NCBI RefSeq assembly: GCF_019649055.1
Contig: NW_026570222.1
Span: 1,426,001-1,490,000 of the forward strand
From: Paramacrobiotus metropolitanus
Lineage: Eukaryota; Tardigrada; Eutardigrada; Parachela; Macrobiotidae
DNA length: 64,000 nt
Direction of reading: 5' to 3'
Shown here in pieces: positions 34,201 to 48,000 of this stretch (within the stretch, counting starts at the first letter, position 1; each line of letters starts with the position of its first letter). The position numbers and the translations under genes are program-made. Under the pieces are notes generated by a model. That model saw only the letters and a program-made list of their open reading frames with translations, did no database searches and was not told the DNA's origin.

Positions 34201-37200
34201 CCCAGATTTTGGTACTTGAGGTATTCCAGCAACTGTTTGCCTTGGTCTTTGTCTCCAACAACAATGTGGTTTAGCGGACCGGTATAATTCGTGGATATCG
34301 CCGCATCGTATTTTTCATCGATGGTTGCCAGTTCCCCGAGTCTAAGACGATATCAACAAATAAATTACTCGTTATACATATACATTATAACTTATAAGCT
34401 TATTCGCAAAACCGCATACCGTCCGACGATGCCTGCTAACTGACCCTGGTCCTGGGCTTGCAGAATACGTTCCAGCATTTTATCGTTGGAAGCCGTTTCA
34501 GTCCTCGCCCGTGCTTCTTGCAGCGAATCGCGTTTTTGATTTAGCGAATCTGTTACTTCCGAAAGACTACGCTGGGCTTGCTGAATTCCACTTTTTCTGG
34601 CGGCGACGTTCTCTTTTATTGCAGGCAATTGTTGAGTTACGATATCAAATTCTCTGCAACATGTACTACTTTATTTCCCTGCTGAGGTAAGTTACTTACT
34701 TCATTGCTCTGACCCAGAAACTTCCGCAATTCTGTGCTCAAGTGCTGCAATTTCTTCGGTGAGTTCTTGCTGGCGCTTTACAGCCCTGTCGTACTGGGCG
34801 GTAAATCCATCCTCTTCTACTTTTTTGTCATCGAGCTGAGAAGCAGGACACAAAACATAAAACACGTGCGTCCCCGTCAGAAAACCAATGAAATGTCAAC
34901 AATAAACGAGTTACCGTTTTTAGCTTTTCATCCCGTTCTGGCCGAATCTTATTCAGCTTCCCTTCCAACTCTTGCTGTTTGTTGTTTAGCTCGGTCAAAT
35001 GCTGAGGTAACTCTTCCAGCGCCGCCTGCAGTTGTGTGCGAGCTTCTTCCAGAACGTTTTTAGACTCATTAATTTCAACGTCTAATCTTCGAATGTCCGA
35101 TTCAAGTCTCTCCGGAGCACCATGCAGTTTTTCTAGCTGCAAATCATTGGATTTATAATGAAGATTTCGTGTCGTGTTCATTACATTACTCCAAAATGGG
35201 CATGATTATCTTCCAAGCCTCACTTCTTGCTGAAATTTTTCCCGTTCCTTTTCGAGGCGAACGACATTATCTTCCAACGCAGCGAGTTTCGTATGGAGCT
35301 TTTCCTTGGCCGTATCGGCATTTTTGACCTTTGTTCCACTAACAGAAGGACCTGATTCCAGTTCTCGAATCATCCTGTCAGGAAATCGTTTTACTATCGT
35401 TTTCACTTACAAAGAATCAACGAAACATTGTGAAACAGATATATATACTTTTCTAAGATTTTATGTTCATCCGAAACCGTCTTCAGTTCCACCTCCACGC
35501 GTAGATATGCTTCTTCCGCCACTTTGAAATGCTTATCACATTCTTTCACAGCTCCGACGGCTTGTTCATGGTCAGCCATAACTTCCGAACTACAGACAGC
35601 GGTAAATGATGGTGAGGTCAGTGCTTCAGACATGTCACATACGAGCCCCACTGCAGACATGTTACACAATGACAAAATTCAAACTTACTGTCGAATCTGC
35701 TGCAGCAGATGCTGTCGATGGAAAACCTCATTCTCCGTCAACAGAAAATCTTCGGTTTCTTTCTTCACCTGCTCCAGGCTTGTAAGCGTCTTGCTAAACT
35801 GGAACACCTCCACATTCTGCAAGAACAAAATTTTTCACACTGAATTTCCTGAGTCACCGTGGTCCGGTATAAGGTTATACTGCGCCATGCACGCAAATAT
35901 TTTGATTTAAGAAAGCTGTAATTTATAAAAGTTGCAAAGCTGTTTACTTGTCTCTCTTCCTCTTCCGCCAGATCTTCCACCTTCTGATTCATGACTTTTA
36001 TAGGATCAATGTACTGATTCGTGCCAACAATGTCTTCGATATACTCCAGCATCTCTTCGTCTTTTTCAGTTTTTCCTTTCGGCTTCATCATCGCTATCTG
36101 TTCCACTTCACCCTGTAAGAAAAAGTCCGTTAAAAGCATAATCATTAAATGTCGTCACGTATCATTGCTCTCGAAAGATAAGAGCGAAAATACGATTTAC
36201 TCGGCAGCAATATGATCACACAATGTGAACAGTGAACTAAAGGATTTCTTCACCTGGAGTATCAGGAAGCGATTGTGGTCAATATCGATGCCGTCATTTC
36301 GGAGTCGCATCACAACTTCCTCGCGCTGCCTTCGCACGCCGTCTATATAATACAATGATTTATCCCCTTCTTTATATGCTTCACGAGCGATTGAATACTC
36401 AGATCCCGAAACGACTTGATGGGAATACAGATCATTCGCCTAAAGATAAGGTGGTTCCCATAAATTCTGCTTATTAAGCAACAGCGATTAACGATAACTT
36501 ACGTCAAATATTATTCGAGCAAAATGAACTGTCACGCGGCACATTTTGCAGTCTGGGTATCTGGCGCTCTTGTGGATCAATTCGCTAACTTTACTAGCTC
36601 GTAGCCGCTTTGGCTTGTAGCCGAACACAAATAAAAGCGCATCAATGGTGTTGCTTTTGCCGCTTCCATTAGGTCCAATTATGCAAGTAAAACTCTGGAT
36701 ATAAAACAGCTCAGTTATCAGTTCTTCGGTAAAATTTAAAGACAGAAGAAATAACTGGACCACATTATGGAAGATTTATACCCGATGAAACGGCCCGATA
36801 GCAATGCGACCAGCATACGATTTGAAATTCTCAAGAACCAACGAAGTAACAACGAAGCGACCGTCGCTTTTGTTAGCATTCATGCGCTGTCGGAATGTGG
36901 GAAGCGGCGGAGGCATGGTCACTCCAAATACTAAAACAAGTTGCACATGGCGTACAGAATTTACATGAAAACATTACGCTTACTGATTTCACATGACATA
37001 AAACATTACGCATTTAGGTTACATTACGCTTATTTCAAAAACTTCCTATGTAATATGGGGAGGTTGAGCAAAACTTAAATAAAAATAAATCACAACATGT
37101 AAAAAACAGTAATTAAATTCAATATTTCAGCTAGGCCTGATCCAGTTGGCTGCAACATACGGAGTATCATACTTACTTCTTTCTGCATTTTCTAGTGCGT

Positions 37201-37789
37201 CCTCCAGAGGTACAGGCGCGAATTCGTCCACATCCATGGCCTCCGCTTCTAAATCCAATTTGATAGATTCGAAGTCTTCTGCGTCACCGTTCTGCGTTGC
37301 GTGGTCTTCTTCGGTGTCCATGCCCAAAGCAGCACAGCTGGCTCGATACGTGCGACGCTGTTTAGGTGTGGCCGTATTGGGCTTTGGCGTAAGACTGACT
37401 CGCCCATCGCGTTCGATGCGCTTCGCTACCTCCGGGTCCACTTCCCGGGAAGCGCCATCCACATGCGCTTGGCGATCTTTCAACAGGTTGATGGGCGAGG
37501 TTTTGGTTGCAAACCGGGTTTTTGAGATCTTTTCTGGTGTGACAAAACTGCCGTTGGTAGCAGGTGCACACTGCTTTCCTGATGCAAAAAGTATCGCTCA
37601 AGTCATGCACGAACAAATTAAAGAATCAAGATAATCAAGATTCTGCATCAGCACTGGAAATGGTGAGTCGAATAACTAACCAGCATTTGGGCTGAGATTC
37701 TCTGTGAGTGTGTCCCGGGTGCTTTGACGGGTTTCGTCTTTACGACTAGCATTCCATTCCGAATCACCAGCTGACACAAGTGATTCCAT
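31293..37789 (-). CDS. SMC4: SMC4, condensin core subunit
   Basis: This is a many-exon minus-strand gene. The start codon is at 37789-37787 ([13 protein letters not shown]) and the first introns join in phase: 37789-37681, 37578-37177, 36930-36782, 36694-36503. Landmarks in order: [20 protein letters not shown] (Walker A, about 36694-36640); NRFLILQ followed by [20 protein letters not shown] and [10 protein letters not shown], diagnostic of SMC4 rather than other SMCs; a long coiled coil; the hinge with [20 protein letters not shown] and [20 protein letters not shown] (34230-33940); a second coiled coil; then [20 protein letters not shown] (signature) and [12 protein letters not shown] (Walker B) near 31800-31660; and [20 protein letters not shown] in the last exon. 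With SMC2 it forms the ATPase ring that compacts mitotic chromosomes. No frame break is seen in the parts I followed; not every middle exon border was checked. Confidence 0.93.
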
Positions 37790-40700
37790 TTTCTGAACTT
37801 TCTACAGGCACATTAACAAGTGCGGGATAATTAGGAAGCATTCCATGAAAGCTGAAAATAGCGCCTAAATTCGTAACGTTTCTTCTTTTCAAAAAAAGAA
37901 GAAAACGAAATCATCAGTTTTCGTGATAAACTATCGCGCGTAGACAACAAACTGAAACAGCCGTTAGTTCTCAAAACAGTACTTAATAGTAAGTTGGTCC
38001 ACTTGAATTTACTTGCTAATCTGTACAGGGAAGCACAGCAATAGACCGCACTGTAAATACGTAAAGTTTGACATGCCTATCGCAGGCGCATTCTCAAATT
38101 CTCTGTATGGGAGCAAAAGCAATTTCGTCTCTTACAGCAAGCCATAACGACCACTCGTTTTGTGAATTGCCCGCTATAAATTGGCAGAGTTCGTCTCTTC
38201 CCGTACGGTTTCCCGAATGTCTATTAGCAAATTAATTCCAATATTTCCATAACTTCCGTTCAGATATTTAGTGTACAGCAAAGTTTAGTGTACTGTACAC
38301 TGTACAGTAAGACTTTTTACCGCGATTCACTCGCTTTCGGCTACTAAAAAATAGTAGGCTGGTAAGTGGTAATTTGGTAACCGTATGACACGGCCGGTAA
38401 CGCTCCAGTTGGACCAGTGTGCTTCCAACTTCCGGTGCATGACAAAACAAAAGCCGCGAGAAATACTGGAATACGTAGATATGCTCAAAGGTTCCGAATA
38501 TCGCAGCTTACTATTTTTGAGAAGCAGAAAGCCAGTCCTGGTAAATGTGGATTAAAGTTCAACTACTTAATAGTCATTTTATAAATTTATGATTATAAAA
38601 TAATGCATTTGTTGTTTTGCTGTTGTAGTTTGTTTTCTGGCAATTCCGACATAATTTTGACGGATGAAGATGAAACTTCCTGAATCCAGTTTCCCGGAGC
38701 CATTGGCTTAGAAGCAGATAGGCAGTGACGTGCTAAAAGGATAGCATAACCCGGAACGGGGAACTGAGTTTGTACGAATATGAAACCGTGTCCGGTTCAT
38801 CCTTTGGACTTTGGTCAGTCACTATCGTACTCGTACCCATTCTAATACCTTCCGTTGTGATAAATCAGGAGAATATGTTAAAAGCCTGCATATCCCACCC
38901 GAAATTCTGGGCAGGAAATAAATGTTAATCATTCTCTCAATAAAAAATAAAATAATGTAATCCGAGACAGTTATTATTGTGGCGTTGGGGTGTCCTTCTT
39001 TGCAGTCTGCTGCGGGCTGTTAGCACCTTCGTTTATTAATTACAGCCTCTACTGACTGAGGTTACTCTGGATATTGGAAATACATCCGCCTTATCCTGCT
39101 ATTTCATCCCATTATGCGTGATTATTTGGTCTGATTGTGTTGACTCTCATCTCCGTAGTTGCGAAATGAGGCTATCCGTGGTCAGAGACGTCGAATTGGC
39201 CGGTTTGCAGAGGCTGGGCAATTAAATACGAGCACGACCGGCAACGTGCACATGACATTGCGAATGGCATATCATGGAAAGTAGCACCGCACGGCTCATG
39301 GCTGAAAGAGCACGTAAAAGACCTGGCCGTCAGCGTGTAGTCCGATCGATAGTGCAGCTTCCATGTCTCCCACGATTCGGCAGGGAAACAACGTACACAC
39401 ATGCATATTACGCGTTTGATCCAGCTCAAATGGTTCTGTGCACCACTACTGCAGTGAGGAATTCCTTCGTTGTGATTTGTGTAAACTGAATGCTAGTTTG
39501 TCCCCACCAGGAATTCTATCCAGAAAATAAAGCCATCAATTCATTGGGCATGGAAAGGTGTCGGTGTTGTGGATTGCAAGTAAGCCCGTATGTCTACTGT
39601 ATGCATGCATGGCAGTTATGTATATAATATATAGATATACGCGCTCGACGATATAAATGGTCAACTGAAAAGTGTATTATCTCATATCATGGCAGTAAAA
39701 TGGTGCTGGAAAATCAGAGATAGTAACAATTTTATTTTAATGATATGACATTGAATGTGCATTATGTGCTTACTGTGCAGCACCTCTGTATCTGACTTGA
39801 AGGTGTTTTGTAATGCGAGACCAATGATAAAATTGTTTACTGCTGCCTCAGAAATGCATGTGCAGACTTTAATGTACCTCCAAGGCCTTTACTCGTTGAA
39901 CCGATCGCGCAAGCGGTGATTTTCGGCGACTGTGTGAATTATCTGGCCTGACAGCATGTACGGGTGATATTTCATTTTTAATCTGATAGACACCAAATTA
40001 TGCATATTTTCAGTTTGACATTGTGTGCTGCATCTTGTTTTCTTAAGCCGCTGGACTAGACGGAGTGTCTGTGGAGCCGATGGACTAACGAGTAACGGCG
40101 GCACTTATGTACTCGTATCTGTGGACGGCGTAAGAAACACGGAGGAAATTGTAGTGCAATGTGTGCGCTGGATAGAAATATGAAACTATCAACTCACCCT
40201 GATGTGCGATGAACAGAGATCTAATGGTTTATTGAATATTCGATAGGAATCGCTTTCTGCTCCGGATGTGGGTCCATTGATTTACAAATGTTGATAGACC
40301 ATTATTTTCACGGTAAGTTGTAAATTCCATCCAACTGATTAATTTCCGTCCGTATCATCCTTTTTATTGAGCACGCAGCATGTTGTGCGCAACTGTCGCT
40401 TGAATTGTTTAGCAATGTTTGTCAAGAGTGTTTTTGTATCATATTGGCTCTTGATTATCTAGTGCTTGTTGCTCTTTACGAGATATTAACAGGTCAGCTG
40501 GAATGGCTGTATCTTGTGCTCGTACGATTAATCGAACGTGTATATACATTATACATACATATTATTTTTGTCCAATTTTCGATTGTTAGCGGCACTTTGT
40601 AGAAACGAATATTGTTTCAGTTGGTATTTGGTTCGAATTTCCGTCAGATCCGCAGTGGTATTCGTATATGTTTGAACGACGTTAAATTAGTAAATTGATG

Positions 40701-43700
40701 CTGCTCATACATCGAGATATTTGTTTACTGACCCTTGCTTTTAGGCTAGTTACAGTCAGGTTTAATCATTTACCTTCGTTTCACCTGGTTGAAATTTGCT
40801 GAACCTTATGGTCAGTTATGGATAAGATGTTACATCATTCACCGTAAAAAGTTCTTAATGCTGGATGTGATCGTTTAATACATACTGACAAAAGTCAGAC
40901 GTTCGGATTATACTGACAAAATGGTGCTATAATTTAAAACATTTTTTCGTAATTGCGAACCATACTAATGCGTATAAATATTTGAGAGAGCACACGCGGT
41001 TTGGTATAAAACCGGTTTTTGGCTTTGATAGCATTATCTAGAAAATATATATAGCTATGTAGAAGTATTATTTTTGAGTACATAGTTTAATTTGGAGCTG
41101 CTTTAATTTGAAAGAGGTGGGAAATGCTTCAGTTTGCTTCTTTCTTCCTGATTTCTTTCCCTTATAACATATCCGCAACGGGCAACCAATAATTTCATCA
41201 TTTAACGGAATCATTACAAACTACTTATGTGAGAAAGTTAGTTGATGTGAAATTTCTTACCAATCAAAATATGTGCGCAGTTTATACCGATTTGGTTTGT
41301 TACGAACGCAGGCGTAACTGCATAGTTCTTGCCAACCGTTTATAGAGATTTCCCACATCGTTTCGTTGATAAGTAAACATTTGCAGATGCACCGCTCGAT
41401 TTGCAAACCGTTATGTTACGCTTTTCTTTTTGTCAGACCTTCCAGCGATGCTGCATCGCTACTCGTACGCCTTCGGCTGCATGTTAGCAGTTCCCATATA
41501 ATACTGTATGAGTAAATAATAACTGTAATTATATATTTCGCGACATGTGATAAGTTTTGATAATGTTGTATTTCAAGGTGAACACTGGGTAATGCAAAAA
41601 TCTTTAACAAACCGCAAAAATGGCTTGTGTCGCTCTTACGGTTGGGATTTTGAAACAGAGCGCTGGTACTTGCATACGGTTTAATTGGGAAAAAATTTGA
41701 ATGTTTGTCATTTTCTGCTTGGTCTTTGTTAGTGTGTCCCTGGAGCGAGTGAATTCGGACCGTAGCCTGTAGGTAATTAAGCGGCGAGGAGCTGTATATG
41801 CAGTCGTAATCAACTAGTTAGCGATTCAGCACTCGTCGCAGAGGAACCGAATAGTTTTATGTGATAGTGCCGGATCATTTGACGTTCAGCCTAGTAGGCA
41901 CTGACGAGTCCTAAACATCCGCAGGATAAAATAGGTCGTCGTTGGTGTATTTCTTGATTTACTCCCACACACATACATTTGAATCCCGAAAATGCGCTTG
42001 AAAGGCGGGGAATAATTAGGGATGTGCTGTGGCTTTTGTGTTAATTTTGCAGTTTTGCCGATGACAGGGAATAAAACAGCACCAACTCGCAAGACGCCTC
42101 AAGTGTGCTTGATGGTTATCGGGCGTCACTTTTTAACAACAGTGATTATGGTTGAAGATGTCTTCTATCGTTTTGTGATTTGCTGAATGATTAATCGTCC
42201 CAGCTGACAATGTTGGTTTGTTGTGCTGAGAGGAAATGTTTTCACATTGTCAATTGGAATTGCAGAATGCTAGCGGAAGCTGCAAACATGAAATATACTC
42301 GAACAAATTTATGCGCAGAATTTTGTTATTCAAACCGCTACAACTTTATGCGTTTTATGACAGCAACGGCTCCGCAGATCACAACAGGAAAAATTTAGCA
42401 GAAACTCGGAATACTCTAGGATCGCGATTTTGGAAGTAGTCTTTACAGCAGTTGTTGCTGTTGCTTGCATAAGTGTCAATGATTTAGATTCTTTTGATCA
42501 TTCATAATTCTGCGGCACGTACGTACGGATAATTTTGCTTTGAAATCTCACGGGTACATCTGAAATCGTCGCTACCTGTAATTTATCTTATCATTGCGTT
42601 GTTTAATAAAATATATGAAAATAAAGTGCACTCATACTGCAGTCTTTGTTACATTACAAGAGTGGTTTATAGACAGTTAATAATAAGAAATTTTTCAGTT
42701 TTTTTCACAGTTATCTATTGCTAGTACTTAATCCTACGGAGTAGCGTCACTAGCGTGTGTGCATTAAAATCAAAAACGATCCGGGCCGGGTATTAGGATA
42801 AATTGCCATTTTGAGGCCGCAATATCCAACTTAGGTGTTAAGCCTAAAGTTGTTATTGGTATCCCGCTTCGGACGAGTTGAACTACATAATCGTCTATTT
42901 AATCCATTTTTAGGCTTGTTAGAATTTGGGTATTTTGTGGGCGCATTAGCTAACCGGCCTGTACCAAAGATGGATACATCGATTTATCCGATTTGCAAAG
43001 TGCGTGATTGGCACTGCTGGATGCTATTCAGTAGGTCAGTGCAGGCATGGAGTAACGATTTTTCCTGAACTTGCATCTGGGAGAGAGACGCGGAGTGCGC
43101 ATTTATATGTGTAGAATTACAGCTGTACAAGTTGTCAGTGAATTTCCTGGTTCCCAGTGGTCCGAAATGGACAATGCATGCTCCTGGTCAGTTGGACGAT
43201 AGTCATAGTCTGACAGCCTTATGCCACTGTTATTCCTTTATGAAAAGCTTTATCGATTTGTTAAAGGGAAAATACGACAATTAATGTATGAGTGGAGGAA
43301 AACGGGCTGGGTGATCATGCCAGTGGCTGATTCTTATATACAGATACGCTGCTACAGGAGGATGCTATAGAGCCGTCAAAGATCCCTTTTGTTATGGCTC
43401 ATGCATAATCGAGCACGTAATTTCCCGTTTGCGTTCTCAAATGTTGCTGAACTCTGTGCTGTTTCTGTATGCTTATGAAGTCTTTCCTTCGAAGTCCTAT
43501 CCGCCGCTAAATATTCTTTCCTATTATTTCTGTATCTTCAAAAAAAAAAGTTTATACTCTAAAACGGAAAAACCTGCTGCGCTGTACGCTTATTGGATAA
43601 AACCTTTTTGTTGTCGCTTTTCCTGAAAGTTTGGTAATATGGTTCAGTTGTACGGCATTGTATGTACATGTACGAGCAGTGCAACACAAATGGATTTCTT

Positions 43701-45000
43701 TAGTCTTTAAAGTTTAATGTACCGAAACCTTCTCGTCTTTTATCCCGAATATTTGGTGAATCATGCTTGTTCATGCAAAATTGCCGAATTTTCTAGATTT
43801 TGGGCTATATTACGTAAATATATGCGGATAATACGGATAATGCCGTACGTTTAACACAGTACTGAATTTAGTGAACACATGCCAGTTTTTCAGATTTCAC
43901 TTATAAAACCTCCTTTATCTGTCGATGTACGATTTGTCGTCCAGTGGCTATCGGGGTTTTCTTCGTGAGCATCGGGAACTGATCAGTGGTAGTTCTTCAC
44001 CTTCCTATTCATGAAGAAGTAACGGGAACAACATTTATTTGAGTATGCAGTAATAAAGTATCGTGCATGGTATTAAGGAAGTTAGAAACTGATGGGTTTT
44101 GACCGTTTTGTTTCAACTTAGCTGTTCCTGGACAGCTCTCGGGTAGTCATTGTGGACACATCCGTGTTTGAAACGAGAAACAATGGATGTACCCACGAAA
44201 AGGGAGTGTGACAATACGCTGTTTGAAATCTGGGACTTGCAGGCTGAATATATGGCATGGCGACTAGGAAAATTAATTTAGCAACTTTTGAAATACAGCC
44301 ACTGGTACAGGAGTTAATTAACCGTGGCCATTATTGAGGTTTTAATTTGTTAATTATATTCGTCTGCCCTTGTTGACCCTTGATGTTTATTCCTGTCATA
44401 CGCCTGATTTTTATTATGAACATGTTTTATAATAATAATTATAACACAACATACATTCCAACGTGCGCACTGTACTACTGGCCTACTGCTCAGTTATTGT
44501 TTGTATCACAATATCCCACAGTAAAAGGTTATAATTACACAACTTTGCTCAGATAAGGCTCGTTCAACGCAAAAAAAGGTTGTGATCCAATGCAGCAATA
44601 GGTTTGGCTCGCTAATTTTTTAGTTGTATCTTCGCGGTTCCGTGTATGTATTCATGCGCTTCAGCCAGCAAACCAAAAAAGACAACAGTCGAAGAAATTA
44701 ACAAGAGATCCTTTATTAAAGGCAAAACCACCCAACGTATCGATACCTCATGTAGTGCGGAATCTGCGGATAGCACAGTTATGATATGTCGTGAATCTCA
44801 AATTAAACATTGCTATACTTTGCGATGCAGCTGTACTGCTGTACGAGTGTTGCTTCATTTTTTTGCGCAATCGCCAATCAACAAAAGAAAAATGATATAA
44901 TTGTATTTGCTGAGCGAAGCTCCGCTTAATACAATGTATTACGTTATTTACGTATATGTACGTATAGAACTAATAAAATTGATAATAATATCTATAGAAT
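37790..45000. other. Non-coding region, first part of a 26-kb gene-poor stretch
   Basis: I find no conserved gene. Open frames here are of the length expected by chance. A Cys-rich exon-like piece near 39490-39580 and a second near 40247-40312, both followed by strong GTAAG donor-like sites, are the only hints of coding sequence; they do not join in phase. Confidence 0.5.
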
Positions 45001-48000
45001 TTCGCACAAGTACTTGTAGTCTTGTACATCGAAATACTTAGCAGCATGCGTTCGTTATCGGGCTTAATGCAATGCAATACATACATCATTACTTTCAGGT
45101 ATTTTGTAAAGTTATTTATAATTAAGTATTTCACTATTGTTAATTTTGGTACACGGGCGATGCTTCTATGTAGCGGGTTTCAAAACACGGGGTACTAAGT
45201 TCTCGGATGTTAATGAAATACCATAGTACCACTACAGCCAATGTTTTATATGGAAGAAAACCGTAATATGTTGGGCTAACAAGTAAAGTCTAACTGCTTT
45301 CTTGATCCGGTTCTCTGCAGTATTAAAACCCAGTTTCCGGTGTTAGAAATCAAGAGTTCGAAAATACTACGACCACAAACGCTTTTTGCACTTGCTCATT
45401 GGAAACAGTTTTTAGATTGATACATATTTGACAGTTTTTGGGTTTGCTGTTACAGGGTGATGATGGGAACAAGGATGTAAGCCCCTGCTGTAGCGCTTCC
45501 GCATACGGAAACTGAGCTTGATATTGTATGGACGTGATATCTGGACACTCGGTACGTCAAATTGCTTTCCCTTAAATTTCTCGGCAAAGGTGGCATTAGA
45601 ATTTTGTGGCGTTGCTTATCGTTGTGGTTTACAAACAATTGTTAATGAGTTATAATAGCGCAGTGGCAGTTGAAGACTGCTTTTGTTTAGTTGGATACTG
45701 TACTTTACTTCTGTACATAGCTGCAGTGAGTTTGCAGTTCGACAGGGATTTTTTATTTCTCTGCTTTCCTGTAGATAGGTGTTTTAATTCTTCCGTTAAA
45801 AACCGAGCATCTTTCAAAGCAAAGTATGAAAGGCTTGATAAAAAAAGCTACGAAATATTACTGCACTATCATGATTAATTTCCATATATCAAACTGTTAA
45901 AAAACTAATGTAAAAACATTTTCATGCTGCGTTGCATTTGAATTGCGCACGAGAGAGAGGTAGTATATCCACTCTGCTAAATCTTCCGCTGAGGCATGAG
46001 CGATCATTCGGACAAGGTGCTAATATTGCATCCAGCCGGCCTGAGAAATCGGTCAAGTTTGACAATCCAAGCCTCGTGTTGACGTCCTTAAAAACCATGA
46101 TTTGCTGTACATTTGATGAGGAAACTAGAGAGACTGAGAGGCAGGTCAAGTGGTTTAATGATTTTTTGGAAGACTAAGAAAAATACCATTAGTACTCGTA
46201 CTCTGAATCCGCCGTCATCCTGCATGCCTCGTGTTTCTGTGGAACGCTTTTTTGCTGCCAGCTGGAGGTAATGCGGCTGCCAGTTGGACCCGATGCTCTA
46301 CAGCTTACACTGTTGATGGGAGATTCCTGTTCAGCTACCAGAGGCATGCCGGGTGTACTGCATGGCTGCGCTACAGGAGCTTGTTCACGAGTGAAGAGGT
46401 CCGCTTCGGCTTTACTTGATGAGTAGAGTGCCCGTGTAATAACAGAATGTAGCGGGACAGACAAAACGCGCTGGTTGCTGACAAGCAGTTATAGAGTATT
46501 TCTGGATCACTCAGCTAAATGCTTTTGACTTTGGGACGGAAGCGGTAGTACGGGACCTTTGGAAAGTGCCCTGTCGGGCTGAATCTTCTTACGGCATGAC
46601 TCTATTGGTCTCAATGGAATCAATCTTAATTAACAATAGATCATACCTGTCCACAAATTTAATCGCCCACTTGTCAGCTGTGTTGTGCGGACCGTAATAC
46701 GATTGTCGCACTTCAGGAGTTGTTGTCTTCGTATAAGTCATAACCGCTCTTTTTTCTACAGGAAGTGTATTTTATTTCTGTAAAGATGCTAAAAAGTGAA
46801 TTTAGTTTTAATACACAATATTTAGGACGGAGCTGTCTCTGCAAGGTTAACACGTTTTAAGGTTCATTTTTGCCGTCTTTGTCTTTCAAACCGGAAGCTT
46901 TATAAAGGGTTGGCGTACATCCGTCTTAGTTCTTGTAGGCTCATACGGGATACTCACAAATCCGAGTAAAATGCGTATTTTGATATGCAAATGTTGCCAT
47001 ATATGCGGCTTCGAATCTGCTTGGCCTAGAACCTGTCGCAATTCAGCCTAAAAGCAGAAATGAGCGGAAAATGTCTGGATCTGTCAGTGTTAGCCAAATT
47101 TAATCTGTTCCTTGCGGTGATAAACTGCATTAGTAAGCGCATGGGAAGGACAGGATAAACATATACATGGTAATATGATCTGCTATTGCGAAGAAGCCTA
47201 CTGTGTGTGCTTAATGGGCTGTCGACTATATGTGTGTGTCCAGTATATATCGGACTTGATCGTACATCGTTAATCGCTAATTCGAGCAGGAAAAAGGGAA
47301 TGTGGCTGCCGCGCGTCCTGAATTGGATACAATCGAAATTAGTACCATGCCGCTTTCGTCCCTGAAACGACGGCGTAACCCAGCATGGACGGGCATTGTT
47401 AGGCGATTCACTTAAACGTTGCAGTAGTTTCGCAAAATTGGAGAGTCCATATTCCAGTTAATGTAGCATTTTTAAAATGGCACCAAATGGAAAATTAATA
47501 CAGAAATTCCCTCGTCATGTCCGGTTATCCTGGTTGGATTTTCTCTTGAAGCAGGCAATCTGCCTGTAGATATGAAAGCCCAAATTCTCCGGTTATTTGC
47601 GATACGTATGTACAATACAATCCAGTTGTGGTCGAATGTGTGTGTGTCGTTGGCTAAGCCGATCGCTGATGAATGCATTAAAATTTTGGGCTGGAAATCG
47701 ATCAATTTTGCCTTGTGTTGTGGAGCTTGCCCTATCGTGGTCGGTAGATCAGTCGTCCAATGTATGTGCACAGTCATGTGGCCACTTTGTGGCTCCCATC
47801 TTCCAGTGTGGAGATATCCAATGTGCAGCTACAGATCACTACAATTGCTGTCCTGTATCGTTAGTATGCTAGCATAAGCTGGGAATGGCGAAATTTAGCG
47901 ACAATTTCATCACATAACGCTTAAGTAAAACCTATTGAAAGCCGAGGCTCACTTTGCCGCTTATTCTCTTTTTCGTCATGTCGCCGGCAACGGCGCTGAT

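Noticed and set aside
37146-37634. Plus-strand frame of 162 codons
   Set aside because: It is antisense to the second SMC4 exon, which joins in phase with its neighbours.
46189-46490. Hydrophilic minus-strand frame of about 100 codons ending in SEYEY
   Set aside because: Composition looks protein-like, but frames of this length are expected several times by chance in 26 kb, and no upstream exon or motif supports it.
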